From positions 26,984,863-27,048,862 of the forward strand of contig OX155957.1 in NCBI GenBank assembly GCA_944548615.1: a stretch of 64,000 bases of DNA, given 5' to 3'. Below, in pieces: positions 1 to 9,241 of the stretch. The DNA is from Micropterix aruncella. Its lineage: Eukaryota > Arthropoda > Insecta > Lepidoptera > Micropterigidae. The translations under genes and the position numbers were made by a program. The notes under the pieces were generated by a model that saw nothing but the letters and a program-made list of their open reading frames with translations, searched no databases and was not told the DNA's origin. Numbering within the stretch: the stretch's first letter is position 1; the number at the start of each line of letters is the position of its first letter.

Positions 1-40
1 TGAATAAAGATACAATTAGCTATTTACTGTAAGTTTCTAG
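1..40. repeat. Helitron-family fragment at window edge
   Basis: These 40 bases closely match an internal stretch of the Helitron-like copy at about 27053-27090 (AATAAAGATAaAATTAGC followed by TTTACTGTAAG). The match stops before 41. The rest of 41-334 is AT-rich with no recognisable feature beyond the possible poly(A) signal. Confidence 0.45.
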
Positions 41-126
41 TGGCAATTTATTTGGCCAAATTAGTGGCAATTTATTTGGCCATCTATAATAACATTGATA
101 TAAAATGATTTTTTATAAAAAAACGA

Positions 127-132
127 TTTATT
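127..132 (-). terminator. candidate poly(A) signal of gene A
   Basis: AATAAA on the minus strand lies about 200 nt beyond the stop codon of gene A. A second AATAAA lies at 52-47. AT-rich DNA produces this hexamer often, so the assignment is weak. Confidence 0.3.
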
Positions 133-334
133 ATAAAAACCCAATAATTTAACCAACAATAACAATAATAACATTCAATTATTAGAGTCATTTATCGGAT
201 GTTTTCATCATGATCATGGCGTAAAATAAAATAAATTAAAAATATATTTCATTTTTATAAACGCTTGAAAAATACAATACAATACAATACTGGCACATAT
301 TATAAAATCAAGTACCTACTGGTAAATAATTCGA

Positions 335-739
335 CTAGTTCAAAAAACCATGATTTAAATAATCCTTCAGCGATGACTTTAACCGATTCTTGTAGAGATC
401 TGATGTTATACCGGGTACACCATTTTTTTCTGGTTCAATCTTCGTTATCGTATTGGTAAAAATCGGCAGCATCATCAGGAGTGAGGACAAATAGACATTG
501 GAGAATCTCTTAATGTGATCGCGGTAGATATCCTCAGGGAAGAGGACACTAGGATCGCATCCGAGGAGCTCGATTTTTCTTCTTAAAGCTTCGTAGTAGA
601 GAGTTAAGAACTTCTTGAGATTGGTGGATCTGACGTCATCATTGACAGAGGTGAAGAGGAAAAAGAACACGTCCAGAACCGGACTGAAAATTCGAATCGT
701 TTGGTAGTCCAAAATGGTCACGTCCAACAGTTTGTCGTT
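335..739 (-). CDS. gene A exon 2 (terminal)
   Basis: The exon opens after a TATATTTTCAG acceptor with codons NDKLLDVTILDYQ, which supplies the metal-binding D-Y-Q motif. It continues through the SPVLD(V/I)FFFL and CDP blocks seen in the last exons of genes C and D, and stops at 335-337. It encodes 134 residues. The frame is phase 0, matching exon 1. Confidence 0.92.
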   Translation of the reverse strand, partial: NDKLLDVTILDYQTIRIFSPVLDVFFFLFTSVNDDVRSTNLKKFLTLYYEALRRKIELLGCDPSVLFPEDIYRDHIKRFSNVYLSSLLMMLPIFTNTITKIEPEKNGVPGITSDLYKNRLKSSLKDYLNHGFLN

Positions 740-2964
740 CTGAAAATATAAAAAAGTTAGAAACTGCTTCTGTTACTGTGTACAATATGTTTAGAAAATG
801 TGCATAACAGTAATGAGTAGGATTCTATATTATGAAGCACCTATTCCATTGTTACTAGATACAATCTGCAATTTAGAGAATTATCAGCATGAAAGGGCAT
901 GCCAAGTGTACACTTGAAGACTCATTAGTAATTATCATATTGATCAAACATAAGGTATGTAGGTACTTCAGTAAATGATACGGTTACATTTAGTAAAGAT
1001 GATAACATGAAAATCAGAAATTATTCAAGAGCAGAAACGATAACCAAATAAAGAATATCGAAATGTTGTCCATCAGTAATAGGTACCTACTCTATAATAG
1101 TAATTCCAATATTAAGCAATATTATAATGTGTAACACCAAAATCGTCATTGATTGTTGAACATCTTTATAAGTAATCTTTAAACTGACTTCCTTGACAAG
1201 AACACAAAAAATTTTGGTGACCAAAATGACAACGGCTGGGAAATCCATACAAACCTCAAAGCTCAATACAAATCACATGAAATGTAGACAAAAACTACAG
1301 ATGTGGAAATCAGTCAAGCTCCAGTAAGAATATCGCAATGCCATAAGACGTTAAAATTAAAACACTTTCACAGCGATCAAAAATCGGTTGTGTCACTTTA
1401 AGACTTTCCCGGCAAGCAGACAATCCCCCACCCCCGCGCGGTAAACCCTTTACCCCCTCCCCCCACCTTCTACCCTCCTCCAAACCCGCCACCCCCGCCA
1501 ACCCTTCAATCCACTCCCCCCTACCCCCCACCACACACCCCACCACCTCAACCCCTAAAGCCAAACGCGTAAAATTTCGAGACAAAAACAAATTTACATA
1601 CAAAAAAAAAGTTTTTTTGTATCAGTTTTTAAGATTGTTTAAAAAAAAAACTAATCTAACCTACCGCCAAATAAGTGTTTATGTATTATTTAAAAAAACT
1701 AAACCTCCCGAAATGTATGGGTTTGACGCTTCATTGAATGTATATATCTCGCTTATTTATTGGGATCGAATAAATATTATTGCAGATTCGGAATCAGCGC
1801 GGCGTGGTAAATATATTCAGATGACGTTAAAAAATCAACAATCTAGAACAGGTTCCTATACTGCAATAATACCGACGCGTCAACCACATACATTTCGGTA
1901 GGTTATGAGTTTTATAAAATTTTGTTATAAATAATACATAAACACGGTGGTTGTTAATGTATAATGGCGATAGGTTGTTAGTTTTTTTTAAAGAATTAGA
2001 AAACTAAGTAAGTTTTTTTTTAAAATGAACTTAAATTTGTTATTTTTCTCTTTTCTTTTTGTCTGGATTTATCTATCACATTTAGAGCATTAGGTATAGT
2101 GATCGAATATAGAAGTGCTTTTTCTTTTTTTTCTTTCTGAGAACTGTTTCTATAATGCAAAAATTCCGTAGTTATAATAGGTACCTCATATTTAAACAGT
2201 ATGTTATTAACCCACAAATCTGCATGGACGACGACAGTGTACGGCTCCAAAAGCTTGTGATTCAAAAGTGTTTCAATTGTTTTCGGAATTTCTGTGATCA
2301 ATTTCTTCACAGCAGCGATAGACTGAGGATCCTCAAGATGAGTGATCGCGTGCTCCATGTTCTCAAGATAAATCCCCCTGCCAGGAGCACCATTTTCTCC
2401 AGAAAAAAAGTGATCTATCCATCCTTTACCAGCCAAACGCCTGTATTCTTCCGGTTTTTTGTCCTTAGCGGCGAATGAAAGAGCGTGGAAATAAGCTATT
2501 TTCTCAAGCACCATCGCAGCGTGTTCGAAATTCAACTCTTTGCCCAGCGCACAGTATCCGTAATTCTCCTTCGCTAAATCGTCCATTATTATGACTTCTT
2601 TGTATATTTCTGTCCTGCATTTGTGCACGATCGGATGGTTGAACTTGTCCTTTTTCTCGAGGTGTTCTTGGAGAGAATCGAACAGCGGAAAGATCTTCTC
2701 GTAGACCTCGACTTCTCGCTCGAATACGATTGCGATATTCATCTCCCGGTGCCAGTCGCCTTCGGGAATCAGTTTCAAAACGAAATTCACGACCTCATCT
2801 TTGCCATCCAATTTACCTTCGACTCTCGCTCGAAGCACTTCTCCGAGGAAGTTTGTTCCCTCCTTAGCACCAGCATTCCACGTTATGGCATAATTCTTGA
2901 AACCTTTCTCTTCGACAAAATCTTCTAGAACATCGATAAATCTATCTTTTGACGCGACCGACAT
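335..2964 (-). CDS. EcKinase-like gene A (2 exons, 394 aa)
   Basis: Putative small-molecule kinase of the ecdysteroid-kinase-like (CHK kinase-like) family, a cytosolic family related to choline kinases and aminoglycoside phosphotransferases. Known members phosphorylate ecdysteroids (C-22 in Bombyx) or are implicated in detoxification; the substrate here is unknown. Coding exons are 2964-2185 and 739-335, joined across a 1445-bp intron with GT/AG ends in phase 0. Visible motifs are the VLK lysine (K64), the conserved FHALSFA stretch near residue 160, the Brenner loop HADLWVNN (H247, D249) and LDYQ (D271) at the start of exon 2. The 394-residue length matches the usual ~400. There is no signal peptide or membrane segment, as expected for this family. 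The start is the first ATG in frame, about 40 nt below a TATA/TCAGT core promoter. It is divergent from gene B. No disruption is seen. Confidence 0.93.
1384..1565 (+). repeat. C-rich member of the GTGTCACCC/TTTCCCGGCAAG repeat family
   Basis: It opens with CGGTTGTGTCAC then GACTTTCCCGGCAAGCAGAC, followed by a long C-rich tract. The same left end occurs at 6016, 15527 and (mutated) 44871. It is probably the end of a non-autonomous DNA element. Confidence 0.6.
1566..1880 (+). repeat. dispersed ~315-bp repeat, copy 1
   Basis: It is highly similar along its length to 9524-9830. Shared blocks include CTAACCTACCGCCAAATA, GAAATGTATGGGTTTG and CAGATTCGGAATCAGCG. No terminal repeats were identified and the class is unknown. 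Confidence 0.7.
2185..2964 (-). CDS. gene A exon 1
   Basis: This exon is 780 nt, exactly 260 codons, and covers the N-lobe and the catalytic loop. It ends in the codons for FKYE followed by a GT donor (GTACC). The frame stays open into the intron for about 54 more codons, but that read-through loses the family pattern and lacks the DYQ motif, so the splice is preferred. Confidence 0.92.
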
Positions 2965-2999
2965 GGCTATAAAACCACACTATTACAACTATTACAATA

Positions 3000-3040
3000 A
3001 CTGAACGCGGAGTCGCGATAAATACCTATCCTTATTTATA
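3000..3040 (-). promoter_or_regulatory. candidate core promoter of gene A
   Basis: Reading the minus strand, TATAAATA begins at 3040 and an arthropod-type initiator TCAGT lies at 3004-3000, about 40 nt before the ATG of gene A. The TATA box starts about 38 nt before the initiator A, slightly further than the usual 30. The motifs are seen directly; promoter function is inferred. Confidence 0.45.
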
Positions 3041-3763
3041 CTGATAAACGGAGAAGTGTAACTCAGATACTAGTCAAGTACGCTTATCTTTCGAATGAAT
3101 AATATTTTAGTCGAGATCAGCGAGTCAGTCAACGCAGCGTGTGACCGATGATTGGGTTAAGGCCAGCGGCACGCTATAGGCCAGCCGGCGCAATATCCAT
3201 TAATGTTTTGAGAAATTATTGCCAGTGCACGAAACTGGGTTGCATTTATAAAAAAGATGAATGTTCTTATCGCAAGAATTAAATCGTCAACAAACTCGCA
3301 TAGAAATAGCAAATCATCATCAAAGTCGAAAAGAAGACTTGATCATAATTAGCTAAATTAAATAGGCCGGTGGCGCCATCTATCGGCTTGATATCTAACA
3401 ACATTACAAATGCTTGAACTCGTATTACGCGTGCCTAAAATCGAACCTAGATGACGCTACATGTTTTTAGGAAATTAAATTAAATTTGCGTCATAATATA
3501 CACGTACCTACCTATACACATGAAAAACGGTGTAATTTAATTAAAAGGTTTTTTAATATTTTATTCAGATTTGTTTTTATTCGCCGATATTTCAAATTTC
3601 AACTCCTAATTTTATTATTTAGTTATTTTTAATATTTTTTTGCATTTTTATTCTTTTGTTCACAAATGATTGCATGATGATTTAAATTTTTCAATATATA
3701 ATAATAGTAAATTAATTGAAGAAAGAATATGCCATTTTTATAAATAGGTACAGTATTGAGCAA

Positions 3764-3820
3764 GCACATACAAAATTAAATATTTACCATACAAAGGTAA
3801 ATATTTAATTTTGTATGTGC
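3764..3820. repeat. perfect 25-bp inverted repeat (hairpin)
   Basis: Arms 3764-3788 and 3796-3820 are exact reverse complements (GCACATACAAAATTAAATAT...) around a 7-nt loop. A second hairpin, with 11-bp arms AGTGGCGTGTT / AACACGCCACT, follows at 3836-3859. Confidence 0.85.
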
Positions 3821-3835
3821 GTGGCGCCATAGTTT

Positions 3836-3859
3836 AGTGGCGTGTTTTAACACGCCACT
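3836..3859. repeat. 11-bp hairpin next to the 25-bp palindrome
   Basis: AGTGGCGTGTT and AACACGCCACT are perfect complements with a 2-nt gap. It lies 16 nt after the preceding hairpin, and the two may be ends of a nested fold-back element. Confidence 0.7.
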
Positions 3860-4095
3860 GAATATTGACGTAACGTCAAAAATATTTTTGTGCGTAGTCA
3901 TAAATTCTGAAATTGTATACTCATATAATATATTTTTGTATTTCATTGCATCAATAAATAAATAAATAAATAACCCTTTAATCATTTGAAATAGATCGGA
4001 CAGGATTGTTTGAAACGGCCGAAAGAAGTTTAGACTAAATTGAGTAACATAGTCAACATTTTTGTTAGTCATTTAACTTATTCAACAATGATAAT

Positions 4096-4412
4096 GGGTT
4101 CGATTGCGTTTCTCTTGAACTAAAATCGGAAATTAGTTCGTGTGAACGAGATAGAGCAGTACGTCAGGGCGGAATGTGAAATGAACGGTTGTCACTATTA
4201 CGGATTAAAACTACCCACTGAAGATAAAGCAGCTAAATCTAACACCGCACGAAATGTGTTCAAAATTATTCGGGCGTTTATAACTTCGATAGGTAGTTTT
4301 GGTAAAGGAAAATCGACGATAGTTCATGTCATATTCCGTTTTAACGTATTGTTCTGTCTCGTTCGGTGAACTAAGTTCCTATTTTAGTTCACATCGAAAC
4401 GCAATCGGGGCC
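4096..4412. mobile_element. MITE, GATTGCGTTTC family, copy 1 (3-bp TSD AAT)
   Basis: The 317-bp element has imperfect terminal inverted repeats of about 33 bp. The left end starts GGGTTCGATTGCGTTTC and the right end, complemented, starts GGCCCCGATTGCGTTTC; both go on to GAACTAAAAT. It is flanked by AAT at 4093-4095 and 4413-4415. A second copy lies at 33637-33933. The 75-codon ORF inside is not conserved in that copy and is not a gene. Confidence 0.8.
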
Positions 4413-4558
4413 AATATAACTGTCCTAGGAATTCCATTACATATCTATAGGTGTATGACAGAGTAAGTCACGAAATATTGTTATCGAGAATACATCATTC
4501 TGGGTAGCATTTTAATAATTTAACAATAAAATAAAACCGTATGTCGTGTACTACAATT

Positions 4559-4827
4559 GAGGCCACCAGAACCAGAGTGGCCTAAATTCAAAAATCATTT
4601 TTGTGGTTATGGGCCAAAATAGTTAAAGGGCAAAAAAAGTAGTATGGCACATATAGATGCTGATGACTATTTTGATGATTATTTTGATTATTATTATTTT
4701 GATGATTTCTTGAAGATATCAATTTTGGACGCTCTGGAATTGTAAATAATGATTTTTTATATGGATTTTTGCATCAAACTCAAAATCACCAAAATGTCAC
4801 TTGGGCCACTCTGGTTCTGGTGGCCTT
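4559..4827. mobile_element. MITE with perfect 22-bp TIRs and AATT TSD
   Basis: Segments 4561-4582 and 4804-4825 are exact inverted repeats (GGCCACCAGAACCAGAGTGG plus CC). The 269-bp unit is flanked by AATT at 4555-4558 and 4828-4831. The interior is AT-rich and non-coding. The transposase superfamily is not identifiable from these ends alone. Confidence 0.85.
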
Positions 4828-5276
4828 AATTATACAAAGCAAACTATGATGATCACATTTATTAAATTATTGATGTGTAGACCTTAATAATAAAAAAAAA
4901 CTGACTTAAATTATTCTTTGACCCATTTTAAATATATTAAATGATGCAGTAAATGTAAAGAAAATAATTGAATTTAAATGCTGATTTGTTTTGGTCAAGG
5001 CATGACGTTGTGATTTTCTGATTTTTTTGCTTTACGAAGTCTTTAACTTGTTTTTACATAAACTTATTTTATACAATAATCTGTAGATTTTTAAAAAAAT
5101 AAATGAACTATGAACTATCGGTATTTATACATTGGATTTTTATCGTGTATATAAGAATTGAGAAACAGTGCCGTGACTTAACGCGAAATGCCATGCGGAT
5201 AAAAATCCATCTCCTCCCCTCAGGGAGCCAACGGTTAGTAACATCTATAATATTCATATATTAAAAAGAATAAAAC

Positions 5277-5646
5277 ACACGACTGCCGTCACAAGTGAAC
5301 TATAGTATTTATAATTATTTTTATTACGGTTTTTTTATGAAATATTTGTGGTTTATGTATTTATTCATATAGATATATAATATTTCCGAAATATACCCAA
5401 TCAGACCTTTCATTTGACACTAAACACGAAATATTTATATTAATTTATTGACGTTTAGTCAACTACTTACTTGATATTTGGATAGTTAAAGTACCATATG
5501 ACACTCAGGATGACATACAATTTTTAACAATACCACAAACTTATAAATCGGTTCAAGCGTTTAGAAGTTATGGTGGAATAAAGAAACGGAAAACATGCAT
5601 GGATGAACCCTGAACACATTACACTCATTTTCGTTGGACAGTCGTG
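5277..5646 (-). mobile_element. ACACGACTGCC MITE, copy 1
   Basis: One end, ACACGACTGCC, is at 5277-5287. The other, GGACAGTCGTGC at about 5635-5646, is a mutated form of the family end GGCAGTCGTGT. The interior matches the plus-strand copies at 18015, 18417, 23004 and 43521 in reverse orientation, including the block TTCCACCATAACTTCTAAAC. Confidence 0.82.
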
Positions 5647-6015
5647 CAAAAAGTATATAATACGCTTGACTGCCAAATAAGGCTGACAAATGTAGAAAAA
5701 AATATATTTAATGAAGAAATGAGATTTAGAAGATAACTTTTTGATGGCCGTGGGGATTTACGTGTAGATATGAAATAATTTTGGTGATAAATAGTTACAG
5801 TGACCAGTATGTGAATACCCAAAAGTGACAAAATAAGTCTAATAATAAATATCAATGCATAAATACCGGATAATTACGTATCATGTAGTATTCTAATAAA
5901 TATCAATAATATATGTAAATATCAGTCATACTTTGTCAAAAGCATTGAAATAGATAAAATAATATCATGAGACCTCAAAACGGAGAATTTCTCGCTTCAC
6001 TACTATTACAAAAAC

Positions 6016-6115
6016 TCGGTTGTATCACCCCAAGACTTTCCTGGCAAGCAGACCCCCCCCCCCCCCTGTGCGCGAAACCCCTTTACAATCCAACCCCCCC
6101 CCCCCCCCTCTCAAA
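6016..6115 (+). repeat. C-rich repeat of the GTGTCACCC family
   Basis: CGGTTGTATCACCCCAAGAC then TTTCCTGGCAAGCAGAC is followed by two long C homopolymers. It is a truncated copy of the family seen at 1384 and 44871. Confidence 0.55.
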
Positions 6116-7469
6116 CCACAACCATAAATGCTTACAAATAATACATGTTACAAAAAAATACTTTTCTATCTGGCAATTTGTGTGATCACTGCATGCCGCC
6201 GTATGTGACGACCCATTATTGTTTACGTATAAATAAAATAAAACATTTTTTAAATCATGTAATTTGACGTAAACAGAAGCTATTATTTAGTTTCAACGCT
6301 TACCTTAATACGGACCTAGACCTAGTTAGGTCTAAGGACTTGAAAAAATACAGGGCTGCGGTGTTCTTTATTTTGCTACTGTTTTCAGTGAAGTCTCTAA
6401 TAGTACTAACGTAATATTGTACCGCAGTTTAAAAATGTGTTTTTTTTTTTAAATAAAAACTTAGATATAATAAATAAATACATAAAGTAAAAAGAGTGGA
6501 TCCTAGAATGGGTCACTGGCTCACAAGTTTTAGTTTCATCATTGATTATTGCACTATAAAATCAATGGTTTCACTAAAAGAGGAAAACGTCTGACTTCCA
6601 GGGGCATCTGTCAGTTATCCTAGAAAAGGCTGATATTCTCAGATTGTCCACCCACACAAATTAGTCAGTTAAATAATATAATAGACATATCGTTTAGTAT
6701 GTACCTACACAAAGGCAAATAATACCCAGATATTATCTAGATCTGTAATTTGGAGAGTTCCGGACTTTCCGAAAATTCGACACCAATAATATTATAATCT
6801 CGAAAACAGAAGGTTTTACCAAGTTTTATCTTTCTATGCGGTGTCACATTTGACGTACCTGCATTTATCATGCGTGATAGCCTGTTGCCTGATAATAATA
6901 TTTCAAATGTACCTACCTAAGGTACAATAAGGTGCAATCGAAAACTTTGCTTTGTTACATATTTAAGTTTGACCTCACGGATTAAAAAAAGATTAAAGAT
7001 TAAGTTTGACCTCAAAACTTTGCCACATATATTTATGTTATAACTTCTTTCAATTACACATTATGCTGGTCTTTTACTATATAAAATTAATACCTTTCAG
7101 AATGAACGATTTCGATATGTATTTCTGGACAAGGAAGTAAAAAAACTTATTTAATTTTTATTCCCATTCATCGTCATCATTAATAGTATAATAAAACGCT
7201 ATTGTAAACCGAATTCAAAAGAAGGAGGAGGTTATCAATTTGGTTGTATTTTTTTTTAACATTTGTTACCTCAGAACTCCTACATTTACAAACCTATTTG
7301 GAAAATTCTTTTTTTATTTGAAAGGATATACTTTCACATTGGTCCCATCTGTATCAAAATCCTGTTCTGATGATGGGATTCATGAGGCATTAAGGGAACT
7401 CCTCAAATTTTATCATATGAAGTTGAAAATGTACATGTTAGTTCAGTTCCGATGACCATTCATTCTTAT

Positions 7470-7845
7470 TGTAAGCATGAACTGATTCTACACCGGGTTG
7501 GCTCCCCGACGAGGGACTCCTCAACGGTCAACAGCAGAGACAAGGAATATTGTATTGTATACAGTTATGATAGCCCGTTCTAAGTTTCACCATGAATTGG
7601 CTGCTGTACCCAGGGTTGGCTTTCGACGAGGGGACTCCTCAATGGTCTACTGCACATACACGAAATTTTGTATATGCGTTTAATTACGACAGCCCGTTCT
7701 AAGTTTCACCAAGACAGGATTGCGGCACCCAGGGTTGGCTTCCAACTAGGGAATTCCTCAACGGTCAACAGCACAGACACGAAATTTGTATACGCATTCA
7801 ATTATGATAGCCTGTTCAAGTTTCACTGTGACATGGCTGCCGCTT
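7470..7845 (+). repeat. ~118-bp tandem repeat, about three units
   Basis: Three successive units carry GGTTGGCT(C/T)..CGACGAGGGACTCCTCAA, CGGTCAACAGCA, TTTGTATACGCATT and AGCCCGTTCTAAGTTTCAC. About two units of the same repeat recur at 28114-28330. Short ORFs across the units are not conserved between them. Confidence 0.8.
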
Positions 7846-8200
7846 CTTGTTTTTGGAGTCGGTTTGGTTTTTTGTTATTTTTTTTATATTATTTAACAAC
7901 ACACTAAAAATGCAAATATGAGTCTCAGTAAGAGATGTCCACGCAATGTAGATTAGTCGATAAATCTTGATAAGGGACGGCAGATATATATTAAAAACAG
8001 TTTACTCCTTATTTATCATCAGTTGTTAATACCAACGCATTTTAATTACATTTTATTATTATTATTACATTTTACTAATTGCCCATTATCTTATACGTCA
8101 TATTACTATTCGTTCAATAGAATAATTTAAACATAATGAATTTATTATATATCAATAAAATACTTTAAATAAAATGAATTTACGAAAAATGAATAAAATA

Positions 8201-8395
8201 TGAAATCAGAAACTATCGCGGTTGTTTGACATTATACATACGATAAAAAAAACGAATTTACCGCGTGAAGTTTGTAACACACAATCTTTCGGCGACGTTG
8301 CAGCCGCCTGCAACTTAAGGCCACAACGTCGCCGAAACGTCGGGTGTAAAAAACTTCACGCGGTAAATTGGTTTTTTAAAAATCCTATTTATAAA
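8201..8395. mobile_element. fold-back element copy 1, 10-bp TSD
   Basis: A 195-bp element flanked by the direct repeat GAATAAAATA at 8191-8200 and 8396-8405. It begins TGAAATCAGAAACTATCGCG and ends CCTATTTATAAA. It contains inverted arms sharing AATTTACCGCGTGAAG and TTTCGGCGACGTTG. It is homologous to 46117-46461, which also carries a 10-bp duplication. Confidence 0.82.
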
Positions 8396-8971
8396 GAATA
8401 AAATACTTTGTAAACGGGCATTATTATTTTATTTTAAATATGTAATTTCCAGAATATCCCTCAAAATATTAGTTATATTTTTTGTGGAAATGAGATTCTT
8501 TTTTTTCTTTTTCGAAGAAATACAGTTATTTATTTTTATTAACCCTATCTGGGTGTTAAAATTACACATCCAATTAAAATAATTAAAAAAAATTACGTCT
8601 TGTATAAATCAGAATTTAATCTGATAATATTACAATTCTTATAAAATGGATTGAAATTAAATTCGAGAACAATGAATAATCAAAATCAAAATCAGAAAAA
8701 ACTAAAAACATATCAAATGTTCACTTACAGTAGATAATTAAAACATATGTATGATAAATATTTTAAAATATAAATTTAGATATTTTGAAATAAAAAAATA
8801 TATATATTTTGCTAGTTGTGTCTTGGATGTTATATCAATCTTTCGGACAGCTCTACATATAATTAAAAAAATGATCATTAAATGTGAATCATCACCTGCG
8901 AAAATGCGGGTAGTCCGCTTTCAACGAATACACTGGGAAGCGAGCAGGCGGTACAGTCGATCGCCGGATTC

Positions 8972-9241
8972 ATGGGCTGCATAGTGTCCGTGTTCATGCG
9001 GATTATTCAGGGTCGCACGTTGCCAGGCATAGCCATGATCAGAAGACTCTCGACGGACAGGCCCAGCACCCAAATCCTGGAGGTGCTGAAGAACGTTCTG
9101 CACGGCGAGGGAATCACGCAGCCTAGCTATGTCCACAACCCGGGCCCGGCCAAGGGGGAAAATCAGATGGGTAAGCTGTATCGCATGCAGGTATCCGGGA
9201 AGAAAGATGGAGGGGACAAAACATTGAATATAATTTGCAAG
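8972..9241 (+). CDS. gene B exon 1
   Basis: The exon is 90 codons and ends IICK, followed by donor GTAAGC. The G-x-x-x-x-G-K-L-Y-R segment aligns with GTNFLGEVLRA of gene A. The ATG at 8972 is provisional; ATGs at 8996 and 9035 are alternatives. The sequence is clearly GC-richer than its flanks. Confidence 0.8.

Larger units (their letters stand above)
740..2184 (-). other. intron of gene A
   Basis: The intron is GT/AG, phase 0 and 1445 bp. It holds a C-rich repeat beginning at about 1384 and a second repeat at about 1566-1880 that recurs at 9524-9830. ORFs through the C-rich part are low-complexity and not genes. Nothing else is recognisable. Confidence 0.85.
2965..8971. other. intergenic region between divergent genes A and B
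   Basis: About 6 kb without a host gene beyond the promoter of A. It is filled by small elements: a perfect hairpin at 3764-3820, MITEs at 4096-4412, 4559-4827 and 5277-5646, a C-rich repeat at 6016, a ~118-bp tandem repeat at 7470-7845 and a fold-back element at 8201-8395. The rest is AT-rich sequence in which I recognise nothing. Short ORFs here look random. Confidence 0.8.

Noticed and set aside
1310..1603. 97-codon ORF on minus through C-rich DNA
   Set aside because: Low-complexity Gly/Glu/Arg translation of a C-rich repeat; no start context or domain, and it lies in an intron.
2155..2928. Plus-strand ORFs opposite gene A exon 1
   Set aside because: Antisense shadows of a well-supported kinase exon.
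7470..7845. CRISPR-like spaced repeats
   Set aside because: Units are ~118 bp with homologous, not unique, spacers, in a eukaryotic context; it is a tandem repeat.
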